The notes: a model not told the origin generated them from the sequence alone. A DNA stretch of 64,000 nucleotides from Frischella japonica (GCF_014489845.1 NZ_JABURY010000006.1:62001-126000), one strand, 5' to 3'; shown: positions 20,813 through 30,326, numbered from the stretch's first letter. Numbers and translations are program-made.

Positions 20813-21349
20813 ATGATGAAAGAAATCAGTAAACAATTATTATTGCAGGAAATTCGTCGTACCGCTCAGTTATTTATTAACGAGTTTGATAATATCCAAG
20901 AAAATGACAAAGATCGTTTTTTTGCCGGTGTTGACAAAACACCGGCACAGATGATTGCTTATCAACTAGGTTGGCTTAAATTAGTCAAATCATGGGATGA
21001 TACGGAAGTAAGAGGTGATGTGCCAATCCTGCCTGCTGCAGGTTATAAATGGAATAGACTTGGAGCGCTTTATCAATCATTCTATGACAATTATCAATCT
21101 TATAGCTTAGCAAAACTTATTCAAACATTTGAGCAAGAACTTACTATTTGGTGTCAGTGGGTAGAATCGTTAAGTGATGATGTGTTATTTATTAAAGATA
21201 AAAGGAATTGGACTAAACCTTATCCTGAAAATTGGACAGTGGCGCGTTTTATTCAGATTAATTCTATTGCACCATTTAAGTCATTTAGAACCAAAATTAG
21301 AAAATGGAAAAAGCTAAATGATGCCACCGTAGCTGATAGCATAGTATGA
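20813..21349 (+). CDS. ClbS/DfsB family four-helix-bundle protein
   Basis: A 178-residue protein of the ClbS/DfsB (formerly DUF1706) family. ClbS of colibactin-producing E. coli is a self-resistance protein that hydrolyses the genotoxin's cyclopropane warhead. Matching features are the amphipathic helices and blocks DKTPAQMIAYQLGWLKLVKSWD, GYKWNRLGALYQSFY and KRNWTKPYPENWTVARFIQINSIAPF. It has a strong AGGAGG Shine-Dalgarno (about 9 bases before ATG 20813) and lies 41 bases after yadH, so it may be transcribed with this exporter. No colibactin-type synthesis genes are present, so its substrate here is unknown. Confidence 0.85.
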   Translation: MMKEISKQLLLQEIRRTAQLFINEFDNIQENDKDRFFAGVDKTPAQMIAYQLGWLKLVKSWDDTEVRGDVPILPAAGYKWNRLGALYQSFYDNYQSYSLAKLIQTFEQELTIWCQWVESLSDDVLFIKDKRNWTKPYPENWTVARFIQINSIAPFKSFRTKIRKWKKLNDATVADSIV

Positions 21350-21367
21350 TTAAGATAGTGCCATTGT

Positions 21368-21952
21368 TTAAGCTTTGAAGGCATGCAATCGATTCATTGC
21401 TGCTTCAGTACCTTGTTTGACTAAGATTTCTGTGCATTGTACTGATTCATCAATGGCGCGATCGATAAGATCTTGTTCGGGTTTGGATGGTTTATTTAAT
21501 ACAAAACTCACCACTTTACTTTTATCACCTGGGTGACCAATACCAATTCTGAGACGATAAAAATTAGGATTGTTGCCTAATTTATTGATAATGTCTTTTA
21601 AACCATTATGACCACCATGACCACCCCCCAGTTTCAATTTTGCTACACCAGGATTAAGATCAAGTTCATCATGAGCAACCAGAATTTCTTCCGGCTTAAT
21701 TTGATAAAATGTTGCCATAGCTTGTACAGCTTTACCACTTAAATTCATATAAGTTGTCGGGACAAGAAAACGAATGTCCTGACCTTGAATGTTAACTCTG
21801 GCTGTATAACCGAAAAATTTGCTTTCATTTTTGAGGGACTGGTTATAACGTTGTACAAGTTGCTCAATATACCATGCACCTGCATTGTGGCGGGTTGCTG
21901 CATATTCAGCACCAGGATTAGCAAGACCTACGATAAGTTTAATGGTAGACAT
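21368..21952 (-). CDS. pth: Peptidyl-tRNA hydrolase
   Basis: Releases tRNA from peptidyl-tRNA that drops off ribosomes; 194 residues, same as E. coli. Motifs include [19 protein letters not shown] with catalytic H22, [15 protein letters not shown], the catalytic aspartate in AHDELDL and the substrate-binding [15 protein letters not shown], then [10 protein letters not shown]. It lies 59 bases downstream of prs on the same strand, a common arrangement. Confidence 0.98.
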   Translation of the reverse strand: MSTIKLIVGLANPGAEYAATRHNAGAWYIEQLVQRYNQSLKNESKFFGYTARVNIQGQDIRFLVPTTYMNLSGKAVQAMATFYQIKPEEILVAHDELDLNPGVAKLKLGGGHGGHNGLKDIINKLGNNPNFYRLRIGIGHPGDKSKVVSFVLNKPSKPEQDLIDRAIDESVQCTEILVKQGTEAAMNRLHAFKA

Positions 21953-22011
21953 ATTCGAATTAAAAGCAGTTTAAAACCAATAAAACATTGGCTTTAAACC
22001 TGCGCTAAGCA

Positions 22012-22959
22012 TTAGTAATGGAACATTGCAGAGATAGATTCTTCATTGCTGATTCGTCTTATTGCTTCTGCAAGCATTCCGGATAAGGTTAATTGGCGAA
22101 CATTCTCAAGCGCCTTAACTTCTGCAGTTAATGGAATCGTATCACATACGACGATCTCATCAATCTTCGAGTTTTTAATATTCTCAACGGCTTTACCAGA
22201 GAAGATGGGGTGAGTTGCATAGGCAAATACTCGTTTAGCTCCACGAGCTTTTAAAGCTTCAGCTGCTTTACATAGTGTACCAGCAGTATCAATCATGTCA
22301 TCAACCAAAATACAATCACGATCTGAAACATCCCCAATAATGTTCATGACTTCAGCTTCATTGGCGCGCTGACGACGTTTATCAATAATGGCCATGTCAG
22401 TATCATTAAGTAGTTTTGCAATTGCTCGAGCACGTACTACACCACCAATATCAGGAGAAACCACAATTGGGCGTTCAAATTCTCTTTGTAGCATATCTTC
22501 AAGTATTACAGGGCTACCAAATACATTATCAACTGGGACATCAAAGAAACCTTGTATTTGTTCAGCATGTAAATCAACCGTTAAAACTCTATCTACTCCA
22601 ACGGTAGAAAGAAAATCAGCTACCACTTTGGCTGTAATTGGTACACGCGCCGAACGGACACGACGATCTTGTCGAGCATAACCAAAATAAGGAATAACCG
22701 CTGTAATCCGACCTGCTGAAGCACGGCGCATTGCATCGATCATAACCAGTAGTTCCATTAAATTATCATTGGTTGGAGCACATGTAGATTGAATAATAAA
22801 AACATCCTCACCTCGAACATTTTCATTAATTTGAACATTCACCTCACCATCACTAAAACGACTTACAATGATATCGCCAAGTGATGTATAAAGACGATTT
22901 GCTATATGTTTTGCTAGTTCAGGAGTTGCATTCCCAGCAAAAAGCTTCATGTCAGGCAC
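22012..22959 (-). CDS. prs: Ribose-phosphate pyrophosphokinase
   Basis: Makes PRPP from ribose-5-phosphate and ATP for nucleotide, histidine and tryptophan synthesis; 315 residues as in E. coli. The start is GTG (22959), giving [17 protein letters not shown], with GAGG about 8 bases upstream. Key motifs: [15 protein letters not shown], the flexible loop [25 protein letters not shown] and the PRPP-binding [13 protein letters not shown]. Upstream of pth on the same strand. Confidence 0.98.
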   Translation of the reverse strand: MPDMKLFAGNATPELAKHIANRLYTSLGDIIVSRFSDGEVNVQINENVRGEDVFIIQSTCAPTNDNLMELLVMIDAMRRASAGRITAVIPYFGYARQDRRVRSARVPITAKVVADFLSTVGVDRVLTVDLHAEQIQGFFDVPVDNVFGSPVILEDMLQREFERPIVVSPDIGGVVRARAIAKLLNDTDMAIIDKRRQRANEAEVMNIIGDVSDRDCILVDDMIDTAGTLCKAAEALKARGAKRVFAYATHPIFSGKAVENIKNSKIDEIVVCDTIPLTAEVKALENVRQLTLSGMLAEAIRRISNEESISAMFHY

Positions 22960-23129
22960 GAGTAAACCTCAGGATTGTATAATGATTACTTAGTTGTAAT
23001 CGGTTAAATCGGGAGCTTAATTATATAATTATTTGGGCATGATGCTCAACTAGATTGTCTAAATTTATCGCAATGTTATGATTTATTTAAATAAAATTTA
23101 ATAATTGTGATCTTTAAGATAAAGGATAT

Positions 23130-23840
23130 TTAAAATTCTCTTAAGCCGATTAACATTTCTCGCTTTTTGCCATAGCCTTTAATCTTCTTAATGGTAAATC
23201 CAGCATTGATTAGATTCCGTCTTACCTGACCAGATGCGGTAAATGTGGCGAACGTTCCTCCCAGTTGGGTTAGTGGAAAGAGTTGTTTAAATAGTGATTC
23301 TGACCACATAGCAGGATTTTTGTTAGGCGAAAATCCATCGAAAAACCAAGCATCAATCAGTACATTGTGTTTGTTTAAGAAATGTGCATACTGGTCAATA
23401 TCATCAAATAAAAGATGTAATTTAATAGTATCAAATTGGTGAATAGGTGTGGGCCAAAATTGTTGTAGTTTTCCAGCTAGTATATTAAGAGTGTTATCAC
23501 AAATAATTTGCTGATGGATTTTACGCATGTCCAAGAGGGATAAAGGATATTTTTCAATGCTATAAAAATGTATCTGTTTTAAAATATGATTTGGATAATG
23601 TTGTTTAAATTGTAAAAATTGTTGCCACAATACCAAGAAGTTTAACCCAGAACCAAACCCTGTTTCAGCCACAGTAAAAATAGGTTGATCAAATTCGATG
23701 AAGCGTTGCATCAATTGATTGCCTTTGATAAAAACATAGTCAGTTTCTGCAATAGCGTTATCGTTGTTAAAATAGATATCATTAAAGTGGATGGACACAG
23801 GGGTATTATTTATATTCCAAAAAATATTTTGATTATTCAT
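23130..23840 (-). CDS. mnmD: tRNA mnm5s2U methyltransferase, stand-alone MnmD
   Basis: A 236-residue SAM-dependent methyltransferase that turns nm5(s2)U34 into mnm5(s2)U34 in tRNA. It aligns with the N-terminal half of enteric MnmC from FNDIYFNNDNAIAETDYVFI through the SAM motif VAETGFGSGLNFL, DAWFFDGFSPNKNPAMWSE and GGTFATFTASGQVRR, and stops right after GYGKKREMLIGL. That is where E. coli MnmC goes on into its FAD-dependent oxidase domain (about 400 more residues). No remnant of that domain is seen in the 170 bases downstream before prs. The product should form nm5U only to mnm5U, without converting cmnm5U. Confidence 0.9.
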   Translation of the reverse strand: MNNQNIFWNINNTPVSIHFNDIYFNNDNAIAETDYVFIKGNQLMQRFIEFDQPIFTVAETGFGSGLNFLVLWQQFLQFKQHYPNHILKQIHFYSIEKYPLSLLDMRKIHQQIICDNTLNILAGKLQQFWPTPIHQFDTIKLHLLFDDIDQYAHFLNKHNVLIDAWFFDGFSPNKNPAMWSESLFKQLFPLTQLGGTFATFTASGQVRRNLINAGFTIKKIKGYGKKREMLIGLREF

Positions 23841-23959
23841 AACAATTTTTATTCAATTTAGACATGCAAATCTCATAATAAACAATAGGGTAATTGATTT
23901 ACGTGCATCTATAAGTGTGATGAGTATATAATAATTCACGATAATTCGAGAGGTAAATT

Positions 23960-24706
23960 ATGATTTTTCTGTTGAGGCTTGTTGCAGTTGTTGCTTTAGG
24001 GCTGCTAATTTGTATTTTTGGTATTCTATTTTGTTTATTTAACCCACGTAATCCAACTAATGTCGCACGGTTTGCCCATATTTTTGGTGTGGTATTAACG
24101 CCATTATTTGGTATTAAAGTAATTACTCGACAATCTAAAGCAGTTAAAAATTTAGGAAGTAGCGTCTATATTGCTAATCATCAAAATAATTTCGATGTTT
24201 TAGCAGCAGGGGATGTTGTCCAATATAAAACGGTAACTGTCGGCAAAAAAAGTTTAGCGTGGATTCCTTTCTTCGGACAATTATATTATTTAACCGGGAA
24301 TATTTTGCTCGATCGTGATAACAAATCCAAAGCACGTGATACATTATCTCAAATTGTCGACATAATGAATAAAAAAGATATTTCAATCTGGATGTTTCCA
24401 GAAGGTACACGTAGTCGTGGACGAGGGTTATTGCCTTTTAAGACTGGAGCATTTAGAACAGCGATTGCTGCAAAAGTCCCTATTATCCCGATTTGTATTT
24501 CAGATACGACAAAGATTAAATTAAATCGTTGGAATAATGGTTATATCATTGTTGAAATGATGGATCCTATTGAAACGAAAGAGTTGACAAAAGAAGATGT
24601 TAAAGGATTAATGGATCATTGTTATCAAATCATGGCGGATAAAATACAGCAATTAAATGATGAAGTTAAGCAATTAAACCAAAAAAAGTTCAAAGATAAT
24701 ATATAA
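23960..24706 (+). CDS. plsC: 1-acyl-sn-glycerol-3-phosphate acyltransferase
   Basis: Adds the second acyl chain to make phosphatidic acid; 248 residues, inner-membrane associated. A hydrophobic N-terminal helix (residues 1-27) precedes the catalytic NHQNNFD (HX4D, block I) and the substrate-binding FPEGTRSRG (block III), then VPIIPICISD. The start ATG at 23960 has a GAGAGG Shine-Dalgarno. cmoM begins 12 bases after its stop, so the two form an operon. Confidence 0.96.
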   Translation: MIFLLRLVAVVALGLLICIFGILFCLFNPRNPTNVARFAHIFGVVLTPLFGIKVITRQSKAVKNLGSSVYIANHQNNFDVLAAGDVVQYKTVTVGKKSLAWIPFFGQLYYLTGNILLDRDNKSKARDTLSQIVDIMNKKDISIWMFPEGTRSRGRGLLPFKTGAFRTAIAAKVPIIPICISDTTKIKLNRWNNGYIIVEMMDPIETKELTKEDVKGLMDHCYQIMADKIQQLNDEVKQLNQKKFKDNI

Positions 24707-24718
24707 AAGAAAATACTC

Positions 24719-25480
24719 ATGGATACAGATCGTAATTTTGATGATATTACTGATAAATTTGCCCAAAACATTTATGGTACAACTAAAGGCAAAATTCGAG
24801 AGATCATTGTTTGGCAAGATATTGAAAAAATATTAGCCCTTTTTCCTAAACAACAAAAACTCACTATTTTAGATGCTGGAGGAGGGCAAGGTCAAATTGC
24901 TTGTAAATTAGCTAAATTGGGACATGATGTGACGATTTGTGATATTTCAGCACAAATGCTTGAAGTCGCAAAAAATCATGCTCAAACACAATTTGTTACC
25001 CTTAATTATCTTAATAAGGCAATTCAGGATTTACCGGCAGAATTTGCGCAATCTTATGATATTGTGATTTGTCATGCTGTATTAGAATGGGTAAATAACG
25101 GTAAAGGTTTAATTTATGCATTAAAACAGCTACTTAAGCCATCGGGATTTTTATCATTAATGTTTTATAATTTACATGGACTGTTATTTAGAACAGTGAC
25201 ATTAGGTAATTTTGGTTACGTGCAAATGGGATTAAATAAGCGCAAAAAGAAAACGCTATCGCCTGATTATCCAAGAAATCCTGATGAGGTTTATCAGTGG
25301 TTAAGTGAATTTAGTCTACGAATTCTTGAAAAAACAGGTATTCGGGTTTTTCATGATTATATGCTTGATAAATCGAAACAACAAAATCGCTTTAATGAAC
25401 TTTTGGAATTAGAAAAAAAATTCTGTCGGCAAGAACCATATTTACAGCTGGCGAGATATATCCATGTTATAGCACAGTAA
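24719..25480 (+). CDS. cmoM: tRNA uridine-5-oxyacetic acid methyltransferase CmoM
   Basis: Methylates cmo5U34 to mcmo5U34 in tRNA; 253 residues. Strong match to E. coli CmoM (formerly SmtA): DRNFDDITDKFAQNIYGTTKGKIRE, the SAM-binding LDAGGGQGQIACKLAKLGHDV, HAVLEWV, SLMFYNLHGLLF, KKTLSPDYPRNPDEVYQWL and GIRVFHDYM. It lies 12 bases downstream of plsC on the same strand. Confidence 0.95.
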   Translation: MDTDRNFDDITDKFAQNIYGTTKGKIREIIVWQDIEKILALFPKQQKLTILDAGGGQGQIACKLAKLGHDVTICDISAQMLEVAKNHAQTQFVTLNYLNKAIQDLPAEFAQSYDIVICHAVLEWVNNGKGLIYALKQLLKPSGFLSLMFYNLHGLLFRTVTLGNFGYVQMGLNKRKKKTLSPDYPRNPDEVYQWLSEFSLRILEKTGIRVFHDYMLDKSKQQNRFNELLELEKKFCRQEPYLQLARYIHVIAQ

Positions 25481-25577
25481 AGTTAAATAATGTAGAACGT
25501 TAAATAACTTAATAGATTATGCAAAATACTCATTAGTCGCTATTATATTAATAATTTTTTTATATAAGGTAATCATT

Positions 25578-26510
25578 ATGATCGTAGTAACGGGCGGAGC
25601 AGGTTTTATTGGCAGTAATATTATTAAAGGGTTAAATGCACTTGGTCGAACTGATATTTTAGTCGTTGATGATTTAACTGATGGCACTAAATTCGTCAAT
25701 TTGGTTGATTTAGATATTGCTGATTATATGGATAAAGATGAATTTATAGGTTTAATTGTAAGTGGTGAAGATTTAAATATTGACGTCGTTTTTCACCAAG
25801 GGGCTTGTTCATCAACCACCGAATGGAATGGTAAATTTATGATGGAAAATAATTATAATTATTCCAAAGATTTGCTGCATTACTGTTTGGATAATCGAAT
25901 TCCATTTTTGTATGCCTCTTCAGCTGCCACTTACGGTGGATGTAATGATAATTTCGTTGAAGATAGACAGTTTGAAAAACCGTTAAATGTTTATGGGTAT
26001 TCGAAATTTTTGTTTGATCAATATGTTAGAACGATTCTACCAAAGGCAAAATCACAGGTTTGTGGTTTCCGATACTTTAATGTTTATGGACCACGTGAAC
26101 AACACAAAGGGAATATGGCAAGCGTGGCATTCCATTTAGATAGTCAATTAAAGAAAGGTGAAACACCAAAATTATTTGAAGGTAGTGAAAATTTTAAACG
26201 TGACTTTATTTATGTCGAAGATGTGGTCGCCGTTAACCTTTGGTTTTGGCAGCATAATAAATCAGGGATCTTTAACTGTGGTACTGGACATGCAGAATCT
26301 TTCCAAGCAGTTGCGGATGCTGTGTTAAATTATCATGAAAGTCAAGTTATTGAATACATCCCTTTTCCTGAGCATTTAAAAGGTCGTTATCAAACTTTTA
26401 CACAAGCTGATTTAACTAAATTCAGAGCAACCGGTTGCCCAATTGAATTCAAAACAGTGGCAGAAGGTACTGCAGAGTATATGCAATGGTTAAATAATTA
26501 TATAGATTAA
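25578..26510 (+). CDS. hldD: ADP-L-glycero-D-manno-heptose-6-epimerase
   Basis: Last step of ADP-heptose synthesis for the LPS inner core; 310 residues, same size as E. coli HldD. The NADP-binding Rossmann motif GGAGFIGSN is at the very N-terminus. The short-chain dehydrogenase YxxxK is in [15 protein letters not shown], and [22 protein letters not shown] is the substrate-side block. It heads the hldD-waaF-waaC operon; waaF and waaC follow with almost no gap. Confidence 0.98.
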   Translation: MIVVTGGAGFIGSNIIKGLNALGRTDILVVDDLTDGTKFVNLVDLDIADYMDKDEFIGLIVSGEDLNIDVVFHQGACSSTTEWNGKFMMENNYNYSKDLLHYCLDNRIPFLYASSAATYGGCNDNFVEDRQFEKPLNVYGYSKFLFDQYVRTILPKAKSQVCGFRYFNVYGPREQHKGNMASVAFHLDSQLKKGETPKLFEGSENFKRDFIYVEDVVAVNLWFWQHNKSGIFNCGTGHAESFQAVADAVLNYHESQVIEYIPFPEHLKGRYQTFTQADLTKFRATGCPIEFKTVAEGTAEYMQWLNNYID

Positions 26511-26531
26511 TTGAGTCTACAGAGTAAATTG

Positions 26532-27593
26532 ATGAAAACCTTAATTATTGGACCTTCATGGGTGGGTGACATGATGATGTCACAAAGCCTTTATCGTACC
26601 TTGAAAGTACGTTGTCCGGAAATCGAAATAGATGTTATGGCACCAGCGTGGTGCCGACCACTATTAAATAAAATGCCAGAAGTTAATCAAACCATTGCCA
26701 TGCCAATAGGACATGGAGAATTGGCTTTAAAACAGCGTTATCAATTAGGTAAATCTTTGCGAGATCAACATTATGATCAAGCGATTGTATTACCAAATTC
26801 GTTAAAATCAGCGTTAATTCCATTTTTTGCCGGAATTGCCAAACGTACGGGGTGGAAAGGGGAAATGCGCTATGGTTTACTTAATGATATACGTTCATTA
26901 AATAAACAAGCTTTTCCTTTAATGGTTGAACGTTATATCGCTTTAGCATATCCCAAAAAAGATATAAAACGCGCTTGTGATTTACCACAGCCACTGCTTT
27001 ATCCAAAATTATCAGTAGAATTGTCAGATATTCTCGTTACACAACAAGCATTTAATATCAGTAATCAAATGCCTTTAATTGGTTTTTGTCCGGGTGCCGA
27101 ATTTGGTCCAGCAAAGCGTTGGCCTGATTATCATTATGCCGCTTTAGCTGATATGTTAGTTCAACAAGGCGCTAAAATAGTGATTTTTGGTTCTGAAAAA
27201 GATAAACAAGTCGGAGATGCTATTATTCGGCAAATGACATATTCTAAATCATGTATTAATTTAGCTGGCTCAACAACGCTTGAGCAAGCAGTTAATCTAA
27301 TTGCTGGTTGTAAAGCGATAATCACTAATGATTCAGGGTTGATGCATATTGCGGCTGCATTAAATAGACCTCTTGTGGCTCTTTATGGTCCAAGTAGCCC
27401 TGATTTTACTCCCCCTTTATCTGATAAAGTGGCGATAATTCGATTAATTACAGGTTATCACAAAATTCGTAGAGGGGATGCGCAAGAAGGATATCATCAA
27501 AGTTTGATTGATATTCAACCACAACAGGTATTTGAGTCATTGATGCAATTATTAGCTAAATTTACTGAATCGTCGACTATACAGGAATCATAA
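26532..27593 (+). CDS. waaF: ADP-heptose:LPS heptosyltransferase II
   Basis: Adds the second heptose to the LPS inner core; 353 residues, GT9 family, cytoplasmic face of the inner membrane. MKTLIIGPSWVGDMMMSQSLYRTL, DVMAPAWCRPLLNKMPEV, KRTGWKGEMRYGLLND, PLMVERYIALAYP and TNDSGLMHIAAALNRPLVALYG match E. coli WaaF. I start at ATG 26532 on that basis; a TTG at 26511 is in frame but adds residues without counterpart. The stop directly abuts the waaC start. Confidence 0.97.
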   Translation: MKTLIIGPSWVGDMMMSQSLYRTLKVRCPEIEIDVMAPAWCRPLLNKMPEVNQTIAMPIGHGELALKQRYQLGKSLRDQHYDQAIVLPNSLKSALIPFFAGIAKRTGWKGEMRYGLLNDIRSLNKQAFPLMVERYIALAYPKKDIKRACDLPQPLLYPKLSVELSDILVTQQAFNISNQMPLIGFCPGAEFGPAKRWPDYHYAALADMLVQQGAKIVIFGSEKDKQVGDAIIRQMTYSKSCINLAGSTTLEQAVNLIAGCKAIITNDSGLMHIAAALNRPLVALYGPSSPDFTPPLSDKVAIIRLITGYHKIRRGDAQEGYHQSLIDIQPQQVFESLMQLLAKFTESSTIQES

Positions 27594-28565
27594 ATGGTGA
27601 AACGTGTTTTAATCGTTAAAACATCGTCTATGGGTGATGTTTTGCACACTTTGCCTGCTTTGACAGATGCAAGCAATCTTATTCCTGGTATTAGATTTGA
27701 TTGGGTTGTCGAAGAGAATTTTGCACAAATCCCCAGTTGGCATTTTGCAGTGGATCATGTAATTCCCGTAGCAATTAGAAGATGGCGAAAAGCATGGTTT
27801 ACTCGAGATATAAGGGCGGAAAGACAACAGTTTTATGAACACCTTAGCCAAAATACCTATGATGTAGTGATTGATGCTCAGGGATTAATAAAAAGTGCTT
27901 TTTTAATTACGCGTAAAGCAAACGGGATTAAGCATGGGTTAGATCGAAAAAGTGCACGTGAACCGATAGCAAGTTGGTTTTATGATGTAAAACATGCAGT
28001 AGCTAAAAATTTACATGCAGTCGAACGCGTCAGGTTACTTTTTGCACAAAGTTTAGGTTATCAATTGACTAATGATAAAGGAGATTATGCGATTGCTCAG
28101 CATTTTCTTAACAATTTACCATTAGATAATCAACAATATTTGGTGTTTTTACACTCTACAACCCGTGATGATAAACATTGGACAGAGGAACGGTGGCGTG
28201 ATTTAATTAAATTGGTTGCTGCAGATGGTTATAAGATTAAGTTACCATGGGGAAGTGAACCAGAATATCAACGTTCATTACGTCTGGCTGAAGGATTTTC
28301 GAATGTTGAAGTACTGCCAAAGCTCACACTAGCTGAAGTTGCCAATGTATTAGCTGGAGCAAAGGTAGTGGTATCAGTTGATACCGGATTAAGTCATTTA
28401 ACAGCAGCTTTAGATAGACCGAATGTGACGTTATATGGTCCAACGGATCCTAAATTAATTGGTGGATATGGCAAAAATCAATATTGTGTTATTTCAAATG
28501 ATCAACAAATGAAAACTATTTTAGCTGACAATATTTATAACAGAATTAGAGCATTGATTACTTAA
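27594..28565 (+). CDS. waaC: ADP-heptose:LPS heptosyltransferase I
   Basis: Adds the first heptose to Kdo2-lipid A; 323 residues, GT9 family. Matches E. coli WaaC: RVLIVKTSSMGDVLHTLPAL, RFDWVVEENFAQIPSWH, IPVAIRRWRKAWF, DAQGLIKSA, LHSTTRDDKHWTEERWR, KLPWGSEPE and VSVDTGLSHLTAALDRPNVTLYG. Its ATG follows the waaF stop with no gap. A hairpin 36 bases past the stop is better oriented to end a minus-strand transcript than this one. Confidence 0.97.
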   Translation: MVKRVLIVKTSSMGDVLHTLPALTDASNLIPGIRFDWVVEENFAQIPSWHFAVDHVIPVAIRRWRKAWFTRDIRAERQQFYEHLSQNTYDVVIDAQGLIKSAFLITRKANGIKHGLDRKSAREPIASWFYDVKHAVAKNLHAVERVRLLFAQSLGYQLTNDKGDYAIAQHFLNNLPLDNQQYLVFLHSTTRDDKHWTEERWRDLIKLVAADGYKIKLPWGSEPEYQRSLRLAEGFSNVEVLPKLTLAEVANVLAGAKVVVSVDTGLSHLTAALDRPNVTLYGPTDPKLIGGYGKNQYCVISNDQQMKTILADNIYNRIRALIT

Positions 28566-28591
28566 TATTGTTAGAAATCTTAAAATTAGAT

Positions 28592-28698
28592 ATAAAAAAT
28601 CCCGATAACCTAAAAAGATTATCGGGTAAGAACTACAGTAGGAATACAACTCGCATATAGATTAGCAAAATCGATTTAGCTAATCAAGTAAAATCGAA
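28592..28698 (-). ncRNA. Candidate small RNA antisense-oriented to waaC
   Basis: On the minus strand, a good promoter (28705-28733) is followed about 105 bases later by a classic intrinsic terminator (28594-28626). The predicted transcript of roughly 107 bases starts with a possible hairpin (GATTAGC ... GCTAATC, 28661-28685), then a stretch expected to be single-stranded (28630-28660), then the terminator stem. There is no open reading frame of note. I recognise no known RNA family. It converges on the end of waaC. Confidence 0.4.
28594..28626 (-). terminator. Intrinsic terminator (minus strand)
   Basis: CCCGATAA (28601-28608) pairs with TTATCGGG (28619-28626), 10-base loop. On the minus strand the stem is followed by ATTTTTTATA. 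On the plus strand no T-run follows, so it is oriented for the candidate small RNA rather than for waaC. Confidence 0.7.
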
Positions 28699-28704
28699 AA
28701 TATT

Positions 28705-28733
28705 TTTATATTATTTAATAAATTAATTGTAAA
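28705..28733 (-). promoter_or_regulatory. Sigma-70 promoter for the candidate small RNA
   Basis: On the minus strand: -35 TTTACA (28728-28733), 17-base spacer, -10 TATAAA (28705-28710). The spacing is optimal and it points away from the tRNA operon toward the terminator at 28594-28626. Confidence 0.45.
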
Positions 28734-29433
28734 ATCATCAACGTATTGTTTATCAAAGTTTAAATTACAATCTATTTTAAAAGTGGATTCGCTAGCGAAA
28801 TTTCCACATTTCTTAATTTTCATGGAATATAAATCTGATTAAATCTTGGTAAAATATATTCATCAATATGTAAAATAAAATTCAGATCAAGTTAACAAAT
28901 TAGTAGAATAAGATATTAAAGTTTAATTTTTTATAGAAATAATTCAACTTTATTTTTGTTTAATGTTCTTAAATAAATATTAATTCTTTATTTTAATTAA
29001 AATATATTCTTCTAAATTTTATAATATTAGTAAATATTAACTGGGCGATTAATATCACATAACAAAGATAGCTCTTAGTACAAATTTCGGAAAATTATTT
29101 CTAGCCTTTTTAGCTAAATGGTATGTGATGTTACTCACTATTTTAGTTAAACAAATAAAGATAATCCTTTTTCCAAAAGTCCCGCTTTATTGAATTGCTT
29201 AAAAACTTAAAACAAATAATCTATATGCAGTAAATTTCTCGATATAAGTAATCGAACAGATAATAATAAACTGGAATAGCTATTTAATTGTAATCTTAAA
29301 TAGGTTTTATTGGATGAATTTCTTCTTTTGAAATGAAATTACAAATGTTTTGTTCATGAATCAAGGTTTTCCTGTAATATGACATAGATATGTTTATAGT
29401 ACTGATAAAAAAGGGATAATAAAGAATTGAAAA
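28734..29433. other. 700-base AT-rich region without recognisable genes
   Basis: Very AT-rich DNA between the candidate small RNA and the tRNA cluster. No open frame of credible length or codon use exists on either strand, and I see no strong hairpin with a U-tract. It may be the decayed remains of a gene, or long 3' sequence of the tRNA operon. Confidence 0.5.
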
Positions 29434-29508
29434 TGGCTGGGGTACAAGGATTCGAACCTTGGAATGGTGGAATCAGAATCCACTGCCTTACCGCTTGGCT
29501 ATACCCCA
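29434..29508 (-). tRNA. glnV: tRNA-Gln(CTG)
   Basis: 75 bases including the encoded CCA end. Minus-strand cloverleaf: acceptor TGGGGTA/TACCCCA, T-arm with GGTTCGAATCC, and anticodon stem GTGGA/TCCAC around loop TTCTGAT, giving anticodon CTG. Last gene of the six-tRNA cluster; 8 bases after tRNA-Leu(CAG). Confidence 0.97.
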
Positions 29509-29516
29509 AAATTAGA

Positions 29517-29602
29517 TGGTGCGGGTAGTGAGATTTGAACTCGCACACCTCATCGGAACTAGAACCTGAATCTAGCGCGTCTACCAATTCCGCCATACCC
29601 GC
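29517..29602 (-). tRNA. tRNA-Leu(CAG)
   Basis: 86 bases including CCA, with the long variable arm of a class II tRNA. Acceptor GCGGGTA/TACCCGC; anticodon stem CTAGA/TCTAG around TTCAGGT, giving CAG. In the E. coli metT operon the corresponding slot holds a second tRNA-Met, so this is a different member. Confidence 0.97.
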
Positions 29603-29937
29603 TTAATGTTGGCTATTATGATACTTAATTTTTACTTTATCAACCGCTCAATTTATAAATTAATCTCAAGTAAGTATTTTTACTCATTAAACGAGAGAGC
29701 TTCATTATTAGATGACATATAAATGAATAAGTCACGAATATATGTGACATAAATGGATGATGAAGCACAAGATATAACCTATCATGTCATATATCTGTTT
29801 TTGTGAAAAGATTGCTAATGTAACACTCAAAACGTTGCTCGATACAATTTATTAAAAACCAATGTTCTTTTATCTTAGTACGATATAAGTATGTATACAG
29901 CGTGTTGGGTAAAAAGGTGATACTAAAGACTTAAAAA
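29603..29937. other. 335-base spacer inside the tRNA cluster
   Basis: No gene seen. The spacer holds several short ATGACAT/ATATGTCA-like repeats (about 29708-29800) but no clear promoter or terminator. Such a long gap is unusual within a tRNA operon and may mark a deleted tRNA or a second transcription unit. Confidence 0.4.
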
Positions 29938-30012
29938 TGGCTGGGGTACCAGGATTCGAACCTGGGCATGGCGGGATCAAAACCCGCTGCCTTACCGCTT
30001 GGCTATACCCCA
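29938..30012 (-). tRNA. glnW: tRNA-Gln(TTG), copy 2
   Basis: 75 bases with encoded CCA. Acceptor TGGGGTA/TACCCCA; anticodon stem GCGGG/CCCGC around TTTTGAT, giving TTG. It differs from the copy at 30252-30326 at one position in the variable loop. The bases just upstream (AGGGAAATTGTAATTAAATG) also resemble the upstream flank of the other copy, pointing to a tandem duplication. Confidence 0.97.
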
Positions 30013-30251
30013 ATAGGGAAATTGTAATTAAATGTATTATTTAACGAAAAACCATATGAATTTTTATAGACCACTCAATTCATCTTCCAATTATGAACCA
30101 TATTTGTTTAAGCGTTGATGGAAATAGTAAATATTAGATGCACCCAAGGTGTGGTTTAATTCCAATTATATTTAAATTCTTAATAAGAACAAAGATAACA
30201 AATTATCTGCCTTATCAAAGAACTGAAATTCATCAAATGCGCATAAAATTA

Positions 30252-30326
30252 TGGCTGGGGTACCAGGATTCGAACCTGGGCGTGGCGGGATCAAAACCCG
30301 CTGCCTTACCGCTTGGCTATACCCCA
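30252..30326 (-). tRNA. glnU: tRNA-Gln(TTG), copy 1
   Basis: 75 bases with encoded CCA; anticodon stem GCGGG/CCCGC around TTTTGAT, giving TTG. It lies 20 bases after tRNA-Leu(TAG) and 239 bases before the second copy on the minus strand. That 239-base spacer holds no gene that I can see. Confidence 0.97.

Noticed and set aside
29354-29596. 80-codon open frame on the minus strand
   Set aside because: It runs through the tRNA-Gln(CTG) and tRNA-Leu(CAG) genes; the translation is an artefact of tRNA sequence.
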